Shown here: positions 9,482 through 20,048 of the stretch, in pieces | Position numbering within the stretch: the first letter of the stretch is position 1 | Layout of the letters: every line of letters begins with the position of its first letter | NCBI GenBank assembly: GCA_019448385.1 | Contig: JAGTXO010000005.1 | Span: 372,001-436,000 of the forward strand | From: Diacronema lutheri | Taxonomy: Eukaryota; Haptophyta; Pavlovophyceae; Pavlovales; Pavlovaceae | Length of the DNA stretch: 64,000 nt | Direction of reading: 5' to 3' | The notes under the pieces: generated by a model | The model's input: only the letters and a program-made list of their open reading frames with translations | Told to the model about the DNA's origin: nothing | The model's database searches: none | Made by a program: the position numbers and the translations under genes

Positions 9482-10837
9482 ATGGTGCTCCAGCATGGCG
9501 GGAAGCGGCCGCGTAGCTGGACGGGTCGCTCGCGCCTCGCTGTGGGCACGACAGCGTGCGCGCTCGCGCTTGTCGGCTTAGCGAGCTGGCGCGAGCGTCT
9601 GGTACCCCCGCGCCACCGCTACCCGCCGCGCTGCCCGTCGGTCGCCATCTGGTCGCGCGGGCTGATGCGCTCGTGCTGTGACGTGTACCCAAAGCGGCCG
9701 TTCCGTTGGGTCGACCGGCCTGACGGCCTACGCGGCCGAGGCGAGCACAGCACGGTCGAGTGGACGAGGGTATCGATCCCTGACGGCGCGATCGTTTACG
9801 TTCCGTCCCTCGACGTGCCCGCCTTCTTGCGCCGCTTCGCCACGCTGCCGCCCAGCCACCGTGTGACGGTCGTGTCGGGCGGCGAGGACGTCGGCATGCC
9901 GCGCGAGCTGTTCGGCGAGGGGCAGATCCGTGGGTCGCGCAGGGCGATGTTGGTCAACATGACGCTCACGCTGCCCCAATTCGTCAACGACCGCCGCCTG
10001 CTGCACTGGTGGGTGCAGAATTACGACCTGCGGGGCTGCAACGTGTGGACCGGATGCGCACGCGCGCTCCTCCGCTCGCGCTGGCTCTCGCGCAAAGTGA
10101 GCCCGCTGCCGATCGGGCTCGACCTGCACAAGTTTGCCGAGCGCCCGCCGCCCAGCGGCGGCGCGCGCGACGAGCGCGGCCGCCGCCGGCGCGCGTGTGA
10201 GCAACAGACGGAGCTTAACGCCATCCGTGCGAGCCTGCCTGCGTTTGCCGACCGGCCAGCCGCGCTGCTCGCGCCCTTCTCGTGCGCGAGGGCGGACCGG
10301 CGGGCGGCGTGCGAGGCGCTCAAGCGCCCGATCGCGCCGGGCGCGCCGCCCCTCGCCACCTTCTTTGCCGGCACGCGGGCGGAGATGTGGCGAGCTATGG
10401 GCGCTCACGCGTTCGTCGCAGCGCCGACCGGCCACGGGCTGGACACGCACCGCGCGTGGGAGGCGCTCGCGTTGGGCTCGGTGCCCGTGGTGCTCTCCTC
10501 GTCGCTCGACGGCCTGTACGCCGAGTACCCCGTCGTCGTTATCCAAAGCTGGGACGACGTGACGCAGGCCGCGATTGACGGCTGGCGCGCGCACATTCGG
10601 CGGCAGTTTGGCGCGGAGCCGTTCGGCGCGCGCATGCGCGCGTCGCTCACGGGCGCGCACTGGGCAGGCCGGATTGCCACGCGCCACGAGCGCGACCTCG
10701 CCTGGCGCAGCTGGTGGGCCGGCGGCCCGCGCGCGCCGCGCCGACCGGCCGCCATGTCCGAGTCCGACATCGTTCCGCCATGGAGTCCAGCGCGAAATGT
10801 GTCCGGCGCTCCGACCGTCAATGGCGGAGTTGGGTGA
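9482..10837 (+). CDS. Exostosin/GT47-like type II glycosyltransferase
   Basis: Single exon, 451 aa. A short basic N-terminus precedes a signal-anchor helix (TTACALALVGLAS, about residues 23-35), typical of a Golgi type II enzyme. The best evidence is near residues 318-356: GHGLDTHRAWEALALGSVPV followed by VLSSSLDGLYAEYPVVVIQSWDDV. This matches the nucleotide-sugar-binding half of exostosin-like GT47 enzymes, where an early E or D and the region after SVPV contact the donor. Upstream, VTVVSGGEDVGMPRE and HWWVQNYD fit the N-terminal half. Sugar and acceptor are unknown. The last 17 bp overlap the start of the next gene in another frame. Confidence 0.6.
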   Translation: MVLQHGGKRPRSWTGRSRLAVGTTACALALVGLASWRERLVPPRHRYPPRCPSVAIWSRGLMRSCCDVYPKRPFRWVDRPDGLRGRGEHSTVEWTRVSIPDGAIVYVPSLDVPAFLRRFATLPPSHRVTVVSGGEDVGMPRELFGEGQIRGSRRAMLVNMTLTLPQFVNDRRLLHWWVQNYDLRGCNVWTGCARALLRSRWLSRKVSPLPIGLDLHKFAERPPPSGGARDERGRRRRACEQQTELNAIRASLPAFADRPAALLAPFSCARADRRAACEALKRPIAPGAPPLATFFAGTRAEMWRAMGAHAFVAAPTGHGLDTHRAWEALALGSVPVVLSSSLDGLYAEYPVVVIQSWDDVTQAAIDGWRAHIRRQFGAEPFGARMRASLTGAHWAGRIATRHERDLAWRSWWAGGPRAPRRPAAMSESDIVPPWSPARNVSGAPTVNGGVG

Positions 10838-11465
10838 GGAGGATGGTGGCGAGGCAGAGGTGGCCGTGTTCAAGCCACGCCCGGGCCGATCGTTTCGCAA
10901 GCGCCGCGCGCAGGGCGAGGCGGAGGCCGAGCCCGCCGCCGCGCTTGAGCCAGAGGCCGCCTCATCGTTGCACGCGATGCGCACCCTGCAACGCCAGCGC
11001 CAGCGCGCGCGCGGCGTCGCGCTCGACGCAAAGGGCGAGCTCGATCTCGAGGACCAGGTCGGCGGCGAGGGCGCGGCCGAGGCGCCGGGCGACGTGGCGG
11101 CCGTACTCGATGCCACGTTTACGCAGCAGACCGAGGGCGGCGACGTCGACCCAAACATGCTTCGCTACATCGAGGAGGCGATGGGCAACGACCCGAGCGT
11201 GAAACGCGGCAGCGCGCCCGAGGCGCCCGACGACGAAGCGGAGCTCTACAAGACGCCCGAGTTCTTGCTCGCGCACAAGAAGGCGGCAGGTACGAAAGCC
11301 GCCGACCACGAGGACGCGCAGCGCTGGCTCGCCGGCATCGAGGAGGTCCAGCTCTCGACCGAGGAGAAGCTTCTCAACACGGAGCGGACCGAGCTCGCAA
11401 AGGCCAAGATGCTCGACAAGCTTGAGAGCCGGATGCGGCGCTCGGCGCAGCACCACGCCGGCGGC

Positions 11466-11506
<41 letters not shown>

Positions 11507-11761
11507 TGGTGGTGGTGGCGGCGGCGGCGCGCGCGAGGCGCTGCCCGGCAACTTCACCTCCAACTTCCACCACCACCGGAAAAGTGCGCGCGCCGCGCGC
11601 CACGCGACCGCGTGTGCGCCGCGCCTGTCCTTGACACTCACTGCCCCCGCCCCAAACGTGTGCCCGCCGCAGGCTTTGCCCAAGCGCAGCGGCCGAATGG
11701 CTTCAAGCCCATGTTTGGCCAGGGCGCGCACGGAGGGTCGCACGGCGGCGGGGGCCGGTAG
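10821..11761 (+). CDS. TLS1/C9orf78 (HCA59) family splicing protein
   Basis: Exons 10821-11583 and 11673-11761 give 283 aa. The N-terminus FKPRPGRSFRKRR followed by SLHAMRTLQRQRQRARGVAL parallels the FRRRR...LRKRPNGV start of C9orf78. DVDPNMLRYIEEAMG parallels its conserved MMKYIE block. STEEKLLNTERTELAKAKML is the conserved helical end. The family associates with late spliceosomes and affects splice-site choice and, in yeast, telomeric chromatin. Splicing at 11583/11673 (phase 1) gives a sensible tail, SFAQAQRPNGFKPMFGQG. A run of about 24 Gly is coded at 11460-11527. The start lies inside the upstream glycosyltransferase; the next in-frame ATG (10979) would lose conserved sequence, so 10821 is preferred. 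Confidence 0.75.
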
Positions 11762-11870
11762 AGCGCTGTAAGACATGATACTCCGGGGGGAAGGGTCGGT
11801 TTTGTGAGAGAACCGCATAATCAACACTTTTATTAACATTGCGAGGGCAAGGGGGGGGGGAGCCGGCTCG

Positions 11871-13876
11871 TCAGGCGGGCGCGAGCAGGCTCTGGTTGAG
11901 CCAAAGCGTCGCGAGGTGCGTGCACGCACGCCAGCCGGCGGCGCGCGCGCACTCGAGCACGCGCTCGTAGCGGCCGTCGATGAGCGCGCTCGGCTCGCTC
12001 GGGTCGAGCACGATGGGGAAGTACCACACGCGCACGAGCTCGGCCGTCGTGTCGAGCACGGGCAGGCCCCACGTGCCGCACCCCTCCATCCCCTGACCCG
12101 CGACCTGCGCCGCGGGGCGCGCAGCGCGCCCGCGAGAGGGTACGGCGTCGCGTCGGCGCGCGGGCGCGCTCGCGCAAAGCTCGACGACGACTCGCGCGCG
12201 CTGCGCGCACCATGAAACCCGTGTCTACGTGTCCATGCGGGTGCGGCACGTTGCAGTGCGTGTGGCCCATGAAGAATTTGAGCATCCCGCTCCTCGCGAA
12301 GTGCGCGCAGCCAGGCAACGTGGAGACGTAGTCGTAGTACGTGGGTACATCCATCTGCAGCTTGCAACCCAAGTTGTCAACGTCCCAGTGGCCGAGCAGC
12401 ACGAGCAGACGCACGCCGGGCTGCGCGGCGAGCGACGCGCACGCGTCGCGCACGAGCGGGAGCGTGTCGTGGTACGTGTAAGCGCCGGAGAAGCCGATGA
12501 AGCCGACGTTGCCCACCTGGTTGTACCAAAACGTGTTCGCGAGCGCCACCTTTTGCCCGCCAAACGGCCGGTCGGGCGATCGGCCCGCGTCGGGGTCTTT
12601 TGAAAAATCAAAGGGAGCGCCCGTGTCGCCCGGCATGAGCGTGCTCGCCGCCGCCGAGTCCTGCGCGTACCATTGCATGAAGCCGTTGCCAAACTGGTCC
12701 CAGCGCGTGGCGACGCGCGGCGTGCCGAGCACAAAGTAGTCGTGATTGCCCGGCACAGTAAGCAGCTTCGTGGCGCAAGGCGCGGCGTGGCGCGGCGTGG
12801 CGCGGCGTGGCGCGCGCATTGTCGGTGAGCGTAAGACGTGCGGTCTGCGCGCAAAGCGCGGCCGCGCTCCTGCGTGCCGGCCAATCTCGCCGACCGGGCG
12901 TACGCCGCACGGCGCGGCGTGCGCGCACGATTTTCGACTTGGTGCCGAGTGCGAGCGAATCAAAAAACGATCGGCTGACCTCGCCCGTCCTGTCATAGAG
13001 ATTGTCGCCGAGGATGCCCCAGTAGCTAACGTCGCTCGCGTTGCTGCCGACGAACGCGTCGAGCAGCTCGGGCAGCCGCCTCGCGAGCGCGTACCGCACG
13101 CCGTACGTGCACGCGACGAGCGCTGTGATCGAGCTGTACGCCACGCACGGGTCGGCGATCAACACGCCGGACACGCCGGCGCCAACGCGCGGCAGGGAGA
13201 GACGCACGGGCGTGCCGGCCACGTCAAAGATCGTCGGCGCAGCGCCCGGCACCACGCGCACGAGCGACGAGTGCAGCGAGTGCTGCGTCCAGCGGTAGCG
13301 GAATGGCGCCGAGTAGTCAAAGGGCGCGCCGCCAAGCAGCGGCGTTGCCTCGCCCGGCGACGTGACGACGGAGAGGCGGACGAGCTCGTACGGCTTGGAG
13401 CCGAGGCCCTTGCTCACGCGCAGATTGAGCGTGTGCGCGATGTCCGCAGGCCTCGGCATTCGCGCCGCCTCGGCAATCGCGGCGTCCGCGCAGTGCGCGT
13501 CGCACGACGACGTCGACTGGTTGATCGCGTCGCACGCGCCGAAGACGGCGCACGCACGCTCGCCCGCGGCAAGGCTAGGCTGCGCGTTGATAATGTCCAG
13601 GCAGATCGCGCACGCGTACTTCGGCCGGTACACAAAGTTTGGCACCGAGAAGTCGGGCAGAGGCGGCACGTACGTGCGGTTGTGCTTTGGCCGCGCGGGC
13701 GCGGGCGCGGCGCGGCCCCGGGACGATGTGAGGCATGCAAGCCCGACGGCGGCGCAGAGGAGTGGCGGGCACACGTAGAGCGCGCGGCGCGCTCCCTCAC
13801 TCAGCCCACGTCGGCGAGGAGGGGGGTGCTCCTCCTCGACGAGGAGCGGCGATACGATGCCACCATGAGCATCCAT
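11871..13876 (-). CDS. Membrane-anchored calcineurin-like metallophosphoesterase
   Basis: Exons 13876-12929, 12765-12211 and 12104-11871 give 578 aa. A short cytosolic N-terminus leads to a signal anchor (ALYVCPPLLCAAVGLACLTS). A Cys-rich segment (YACAICLDIINAQPSLA...ACAVFGAC), possibly saposin-like, follows. Metallophosphoesterase motifs appear in order: GDNLYD (about 292), GNHDYF (about 322), GHWD, and GHTHCN near the end of exon 2, so most metal ligands are present. The usual first DxH motif was not found with confidence. Both junctions are phase 0. The second restores MVAGQGMEGCGTWGLPVLDT. Likely a luminal or extracellular phosphatase or phosphodiesterase; substrate unknown. Confidence 0.7.
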
Positions 13877-14182
13877 TGGCCGGTTTGGGAAATGAGCGTA
13901 AGTAATAAGTATGACTGCGCCAGTTCCAGCCCCACACTGGGGGCGAGCCGGAGGGACGACGCCACGAGTTCACCGACGCGCTCGGCTGAGCCTCCTTGCA
14001 TGCGCGCTCACAGATTTCGTGATCCTGCCGGAGCGGTGCACGTCGCGGTCGGCGTGTTCACGAGCCGCTGCGCCTCGCGAGCGCCCTTGCCCGTTGGCGC
14101 CTGCCCTTTTTTAAAACGCGGAAGGATAAGGAGGTGCCGGCGGCGTCTAGGATTGCGCATCAGCTCTCGTCGGCGCCGGCAA
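13877..14182. promoter_or_regulatory. Divergent intergenic region (306 bp)
   Basis: This lies between the starts of the metallophosphoesterase (minus) and the URC1-like gene (plus) and must hold both promoters. A TTTTTTAAAA stretch near 14107-14116 is the most TATA-like word and sits about 70 bp upstream of the plus-strand ATG. AT content rises in the half near the minus gene (AATGAGCGTAAGTAATAAGT, around 13890-13910). No open frame or repeat of note. Confidence 0.4.
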
Positions 14183-16581
14183 ATGTCGCTCCACCCGTCC
14201 ACCCCGCACGCGATCAAGCTGACGACCCACCCGCAGCAGTTTGGGATCGACCCCGTCCCGGTGCATTGGGGCGACGTCGACCCGAAGCGACGGGTAGGCA
14301 AGCACGGCGCGCACCGTGGCGCGAGTCGCGCGCGCGCACGTGCGCGACGCTGATCGCCCGTGCGTGCTCGCGCCGCGGCGCACGCGCGCGCGCGCGCGCG
14401 CAGGGCCCGGTGATCTCAACCGTGAGCGAGCCCGGCAAGCGCAACGCCATCGGCGCGCACAGCGGCACGTACTCGATCTACCGCGCGCTCGCGCTCGCAA
14501 AGTCGGGGCTCGACCGCAACTTTCGGCCTGACTTCACCAACACGCTGCCGGGCGAGATCTTTCTCAAAGGGCCGTTCACGGCCTGGTCGGAGCCGGACTG
14601 CATCGTCTCGCTCGACCCGTGGGGCCACCTTTGCCAGGGTATCTTCGCCGACGAGCTCGCGCGCGGCGAGCTCGACCTGCGGCCGACGATCGCCGTCACG
14701 CGATCGCATCTCGACATCCCCGAGATCAAGGACGCGATCAAGCAGGGGCGGATCAAGCAGGACGGCGTGGTGCTTTCGTCGAACGGCCTCGTCGTCGTCA
14801 CCAAGTCCGCTGTCGAGCCCGTCTGGTTCTTGCCTGGCGTCGCGCGCCGCTTCAACTGCTCGGAGACCGACCTGCGCGTGACGCTGCACGAGCAGACGGG
14901 CGGCATGTACCCCGAGCTGATCACGCGGCCCGACCTCAAGTTGTTCCTGCCGCCGATCAACGGTACGACCGTTTACATGATTGGCGACGTCGCCACCATC
15001 CCCGACCCGTCCAAACCGCTGTGTGTCCGGCTGCACGACGAGTCGGGCGATTCGGACATTTTTGGATCCGACCGTTCGAGCTGCCGCGCGTCGCTGCTCT
15101 TCGGCATCGAGCGGTGCATCGAGGCGGCGCAGCGCGGCGGCGCAGGGCTGATCATCTACACGCGCCAGGAGGGCAACGCCCTTGGGGAGGTGACCAAGTT
15201 CATGATCTACAACGCGCGCAGGCGGATGGGCGACTCGGTCGCCGCCTACTTCGCCGAGGCCGACCGCGTCGCCGGCCTCTCCGACCAACGGCTGCATGAG
15301 CTGACGCCGGACATTTTGCACTGGCTGGGCGTGACACGAATCGACGAGTTTGTCTCCGAGTCCGAGACCAAGTACGACGCCATCGTCAGCGCGGGCATCC
15401 CGATCGGCGCGCGCGTCGGTCTGCCCGCAGATCGCGTGCCGCCGACCGCGCGCGTTGAGTCGGCCGCGCAGGAGGGGCAGCGGCTGGAGAAGCGGCGCTC
15501 GACGGAGGGCGCAGAGCTGCTCCTGCCCACGCGGATGCCCTCCAATGCCGCGCGCCTCTCCGTCGCCTCGCGCTGCGCGCCGGGCAAGAACGGCTCGACG
15601 GCGGACGGCGCGCCGCACGGACGACACATCGTCCTCGTGTCGCATCCGCGGCTCTATTCGGCGGAACCGCTGCCGCTGCGCTGGGGCGCGAGCACGTCGG
15701 AGCTGCGCGGGCCGGTGGTTGCCACCCTCACGAAGCCGCAGTTCCGCAACGCCATTGGCGTCCACTCCGGCGCGACTGCCGTGCACCGCGCGACTGCAGT
15801 CGCCAAGGGCCTCCTGCCCGCGGGCAGGCCGCTCGAGCTCGCGAGCACGCAGCCGATGGTGCGCATTGGCCCGCACCCGGCGTGGATGCACCCGGAGCGG
15901 ATCGTCTCCATCGACCCGTGGGGCGCCAACGTGCTCGATGCCTTCCCGCTCGCCGCCGAGCGCGGCGTCGACCTGCAGCCGAGCATTGCGATCGCGCGGG
16001 CGGACCTTGCGATTGCCGAAATCCGCGAGGCCGTCAGCGCGGGCCGACTGCGCGTGGACGGCTCGGTGCTCACGGCGGACAGCGTCGTGCACGGCGTCAA
16101 GTGCGCGATCGAGCCCGTCTGGCACCTGCCCGGCATTGCGAAGCGCTTTGGGCTCACAGAGGTCACGCTGCGCCAATCCTTGTTCGAGCAGACGGGCGGC
16201 ATGTACCCTGAGCTGATCACGCGGACAGACATCGAGGTCTTTCTGCCGCCGATCGGCGGATGCACCATCTACATCTTCGGCGACCCTGCGACCATCCCCG
16301 ACGAGTCGAAACCGCTCACCGTCCGCGTGCACGACGAGTGTAACGGCTCCGACGTTTTCGGATCGGACATCTGCACGTGCAGGCCGTACCTCTTCCACGG
16401 GATCGAGGAGTGCGTGCTCACCGCGCAGCAGGGCGGCGCAGGCGTGATCGTTTACAACCGAAAGGAAGGGCGCGCGCTCGGCGAGGTGACCAAGTTCATG
16501 GTGTACAACGCGCGCAAGCGCCAGGTGGGTGGCGACACGGCGCAGCAGTACTTTGCGCGCACTGAGAGCATCGCCGGCGTG

Positions 16582-16614
<33 letters not shown>

Positions 16615-17087
16615 CCGCTCCACTGGCACGCGCGCGCGCGCCCGTGCGCCCGTGCGCCAGGCGGCGCGTGGCGCGCATCACGCCCGCTCACGCCACGCGC
16701 TGCGCTTGCCGCGCGCCCGGTTGGCCGCCAGGCTGGGCATCACCAAGATCGACCGCTTCATCTCCATGTCCAACATGAAGTACGACGCGGTGACGGAGAG
16801 CGGCATCCGCATCGTCGAGCGAGTCGACATCCCGGAGGTGGGCGCCCTGCGGCGTCGCGCGCGCGCGCGCCCAGCCGTGCTTGGACGGCGCTGCGCGCCA
16901 CGCTCGCGCTGCTCATCCTGCCGCTGCCCCAACGCGCCGCTGCGCGTCGCTACGCCTGCAGGAGCTCATCCCATGCGATGCGCATGTCGAGATTGACGCA
17001 AAGGTATTTGCAGGCTATTTCCCCGGCGCCAAGAAGCCGAAGACGTACGACGAGCTGCAGAAGACGATCGGCCGAGGGCTGCAATGA
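14183..17087 (+). CDS. URC1: Tandem-fused URC1-type GTP cyclohydrolase II-like protein
   Basis: Exons 14183-14293, 14404-16625, 16732-16837 and 16962-17087 give 854 aa. Two full-length copies of one module lie head to tail. Each has RNAIG.HSG, PVW.LPG.A.RF, QTGGMYPELITR, FLPPI.G, EGxALGEVTKFM.YNAR and a closing KYDA motif. The module matches fungal URC1, the GTP-cyclohydrolase-II-like protein of the uracil catabolism pathway. Copy 2 keeps the three zinc cysteines (DECNGSDVFGSDICTC, about residues 678-695) and KEGRALGEVTKF. Copy 1 has DESGDSDIFGSDRSSC, losing two of three cysteines, and QEGNALGEVTKF, losing the Arg, so it is probably not catalytic. The third exon is entered through a GC-AG intron (16626-16731) that restores LHWLGITKIDR. 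Confidence 0.8.
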
Positions 17088-17156
17088 CCGATCGCGACGA
17101 GATTGGCCAGCAGTCGCGTGCTTGGCCCGGCCAACAATCATAGCACCCTTCGGACC

Positions 17157-17600
17157 TCAGGTGCCCACCTCATCCGTCTCGAACCCCTCGCCATCCGTGT
17201 CGGGAATGTCGTCGAGCTCCTCATCCTCCTCCTCCTCCAGTTCGTCCTCGGCGTCGAGGTCGTCGACGCTCGTGTTCCCGCGCTGCGTGGTCATTCCGAG
17301 GATGGGGAACTCCACGCGTTGGACGGCCAGCAGCTGCGCCGCCACGGGCAGCGAGAACGGCGGGCGGTGCGCCACGAGGCGCGTGAGGCCGAGAATTGCT
17401 GGCCGAATCACGCCCGCGCACTTTTGGCGCGGCACTCGCGCGGGCGCGGCGCTCGCGCGGGCGCGGCGCACCGCCGCCTTGAACTCCGCCTCCATCCTCG
17501 ACAAGCTCGCGTCGTCGTGCGCGCTCATGCTGTGCAGCCACGTGCCGCCCGAAGCGATTGGAGGCAAGAAGATGGTGTGGTCCGGGACGCACGAGAGCAT
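17157..17600 (-). CDS. Hypothetical protein with acidic C-terminus
   Basis: 147 aa if it starts at the ATG at 17600 (MLSCVPDHTIFLPPIASGGT). The middle is helical (SRMEAEFKAAVRRARA) then hydrophobic (VIRPAILGLTRLVAHRPPFS, LPVAAQLLAVQRVEFPILGM). The last 35 residues are very acidic (DLDAEDELEEEEDEELDDIP). I do not recognise the family. The frame remains open upstream to 17837, overlapping the start of the GT2 gene on the other strand, so extra 5' exons are possible. The convergent URC1-like gene ends 69 bp away. Confidence 0.45.
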   Translation of the reverse strand: MLSCVPDHTIFLPPIASGGTWLHSMSAHDDASLSRMEAEFKAAVRRARASAAPARVPRQKCAGVIRPAILGLTRLVAHRPPFSLPVAAQLLAVQRVEFPILGMTTQRGNTSVDDLDAEDELEEEEDEELDDIPDTDGEGFETDEVGT

Positions 17601-17709
17601 GCTGGGCGCGATGCGCGCGCGCGCACGCCCTCGCCCTCGAGCGTATTGCAGCCGACAGCCGACGGGGCGCGACTTCAAAAAAGCGCACGATGGCCGACAG
17701 CGTGTCGCG

Positions 17710-19071
17710 ATGACCAAGGGCGCCAGGGACTTGTTCGGGACGCGCGTGCAGCTCTCGCGCGTGCGCTCGCGCGCGCGCACGGTTGCTGTGCTCGTGCTCG
17801 CCGGCTCGGTAGCTCTCGTATTCATCTGGCTCCGCACGCTCGTCGCACCCGCCGATCAGCCAGTGGCCGGCGGAGAGCCATGGCTCAAGGGCCTCGGGAG
17901 CGCACGTGACGGCACGATCACGGTAATTGTGCCGTGCTTCAAGCAGCGCGCATTCATCGGCGAGACCCTACATTCGCTCGCTGCGCAGACGTATCCGCCC
18001 GCGAGCATCACCGTCGTCGACGACGCGAGCCCTGACGGCTGCGCGGCCGAGGCGGTTCGCGTGCTGCTCGACCTGCGGCCACAGCGCGCGGCCCAGCGCG
18101 CGGCGCTCGCGCAGTGGCTGCGAAATGGCGTGGACGTGCCCGCTCCTGACTTCCGAGACGACGAGGTGCTCACCACCGAGCCGCCAAGCCGCGGCGTCGC
18201 GGCGGCGCGCAACCGTGCGATCAGGCTCTCGGTCAGTGCCTGGATCTGCTGCGTGGACGCGGACGATCTGCTCAAGCCGAGCTACTTCGAGCTGGCGATG
18301 CGCGAGGTGGCCGTCGAGCCCGCGCTCAACCTGCTCTATGCCAATCAGCAGTTCTTCGGCGAGTCCTCGTGGCGATGGGACGTGCCCGAGTGGTCGCCCC
18401 AGGCGGCGGTTGCGGCTGGGCCGCTACCCGTGAGCGCGCTGCTCCGGCGCGAGCTGTGGTCGGCGACGCCGTACGGCTTCGACGAGGCGCAGCCGCGCGG
18501 GCACGAGGACTGGTCGCTCTGGCTGCAGCTCGTCCGTTTGCCCGTGCGCGCCAAAAAGCTGCCCAACTTTCTCCTCCTCTACCGGTTCCGCGCATCTTCC
18601 AAGAAGCGCACGCGCGAGGCGCGCAACCCGGAAGTGGTCCGGCTGCTGCGCACGCTCTACCCGGACCTGTATCCACCGCGCGCACTCCTCGACGACCACG
18701 CCGCGCTGCTCGCCGGCGGCCTCACCCCCGAGGTGCTTGCGGACGCGCGCGTCTCGCGCGCGCGGGCGAGCGGCCGCTCGGCGCCTGCGCTTTGGCTCGG
18801 GATGCACAGCGAGCACGCGGGATTGCTCCCGGACGCGATGCGCGAGTACGCCGCCGCCGTCGAGACGCGCGCACGCTACGATTGGCAACCGCTCCTCCGG
18901 CTCGCGTGCCTCGCCGCGAGGCTCGGCGACCAGCCAGTCAACGCGCGCGCGTGTGGCGCGCTCATGCAGCTGTGGAGCGAAGAGCAGCGGCGCTGGTACC
19001 TGCGGCCCGACGACTCAGCGAGCGCGGGCGGTTGCTGCCCCGCCGCGGACGCGGCCGCCGCGGCGAGCTGA
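17710..19071 (+). CDS. GT2-family (type II membrane) glycosyltransferase
   Basis: Single exon, 453 aa. An N-terminal basic segment is followed by a signal anchor (VAVLVLAGSVALVFIWL). The GT-A fold start ITVIVPCFKQRAFIGETLHS then QTYPPASITVVDDASPDG is clear at about residues 71-110. The DxD-type metal/nucleotide motif is CVDADDLL (about 182-189), preceded by SRGVAAARNRAI. GHEDWSLWLQL (about 263) supplies the acidic catalytic-base region. The C-terminal 130 residues form a helical tail not typical of the minimal family. Donor and acceptor sugars are not deducible. Location is probably Golgi, active site luminal. Confidence 0.75.
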   Translation: MTKGARDLFGTRVQLSRVRSRARTVAVLVLAGSVALVFIWLRTLVAPADQPVAGGEPWLKGLGSARDGTITVIVPCFKQRAFIGETLHSLAAQTYPPASITVVDDASPDGCAAEAVRVLLDLRPQRAAQRAALAQWLRNGVDVPAPDFRDDEVLTTEPPSRGVAAARNRAIRLSVSAWICCVDADDLLKPSYFELAMREVAVEPALNLLYANQQFFGESSWRWDVPEWSPQAAVAAGPLPVSALLRRELWSATPYGFDEAQPRGHEDWSLWLQLVRLPVRAKKLPNFLLLYRFRASSKKRTREARNPEVVRLLRTLYPDLYPPRALLDDHAALLAGGLTPEVLADARVSRARASGRSAPALWLGMHSEHAGLLPDAMREYAAAVETRARYDWQPLLRLACLAARLGDQPVNARACGALMQLWSEEQRRWYLRPDDSASAGGCCPAADAAAAAS

Positions 19072-20048
19072 GAAATGGCGTGGTCGAGCTGCCCGCACCG
19101 GCCGCGTCCGAGAGACTCCGACGCAGGAGCTGCGCGCCGAGCGGCCGCCGGCGCGCGCCGCGCCGCGCTTGCCGCCATGCGCGAGCTGGCTGCATCGTCC
19201 TCGTACAGCAACCCACCGCGTGGCGGCCGGCTCGCACGGCGCCGCGCCGCGACGCGGGAGCGTCAGCCCGCAGCATGGCGGTGCGAGCCGGCTGCGTCGT
19301 CCTCGTCCGAATCGGAGACCTGCGTCGAGCGCGGCGAGAGGGGCGGGCAGAGGTGCAATGGCCCTGGCATCGGCCCGACCGCGCCGCCCGCCGCCACATG
19401 CCGCGGCTGCTCGCCGTCTGCCTCGCCGTCCGCGCCGTCCACGCGCACGCCTTGCGCACTTGGAGCGCGCGCCGCCTGCCACCGGCTGCGTCGCGCATGC
19501 TCGTGGGCAGCGCAGAGACCCCGTTGAGCAGCTCGCGCCCCCTCTGCGCGCCCTGCGAGCCCGCCGTGAGCGTGCGCGCGCCCAAAGGCGCGGGCTCGCA
19601 CGCCGTGCCGTCGCCGGAAGCGCAGGCGGGCGAGGGCGAGGGCGTGCTGATCGGCCAGCTTTGCGCGCGCGCGCACTCGACCTCCGCGCCGCGCTCGTTC
19701 GCCTCGTCGCTCCCTTCGGCCCCCTTCCTCGTGCCCTCGCTCCCGCCCTCCGCGCCCGCCCTCGGCGCGCAGCTCGGCAGCCCCGCGCTCGCTTCCGCAT
19801 TGTTGAAGCGCGCTCAGCGCGAGGTCAGCCGAGGCGGGCGGCGCGGCTCCGGCGGTTGGCGATGCGGATCAGCATGCGGGCAGCAGCGATGCGTCCCCAC
19901 CGTCGCCGTCGCCGTCGCTGTCGCTGTCGCGATCGTCACCGCCCTTGCCGCCGCCCCCGCCATCGTGCCCGCCATCGTGCCCGCCATCGCCGATCGGCTG
20001 CGAGAAACGTCAAAAGAAAGGCCGCGCGGGACGGGCGAGCGCGTTCCG
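19072..20048 (+). other. 977 bp between GT2 and D2HGDH genes; one weak candidate ORF
   Basis: No family was recognised. The plus-strand frame of the next gene is open throughout. An ATG near 19397 would start MPRLLAVCLAVRAVHAHALR, which resembles a signal peptide, followed by RPLCAPCEPAVS, which looks protein-like. After that the sequence becomes low-complexity Ser/Pro/Ala and then repeated Val-Ala (GTCGCC repeats near 19905-19930, CCCGCCATCGTG repeats near 19957-19990). An intron GTGCGCGCGCCC...GCAG (about 19579-19625) could trim it. Either a short secreted-protein gene or only the 5' region of D2HGDH. Confidence 0.25.

Noticed and set aside
14416-16629. 737-codon open frame on the minus strand, opposite the URC1-like gene
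   Set aside because: High GC removes stops; the translation is Arg/Ala/Asp filler and the plus strand has clear conserved motifs.
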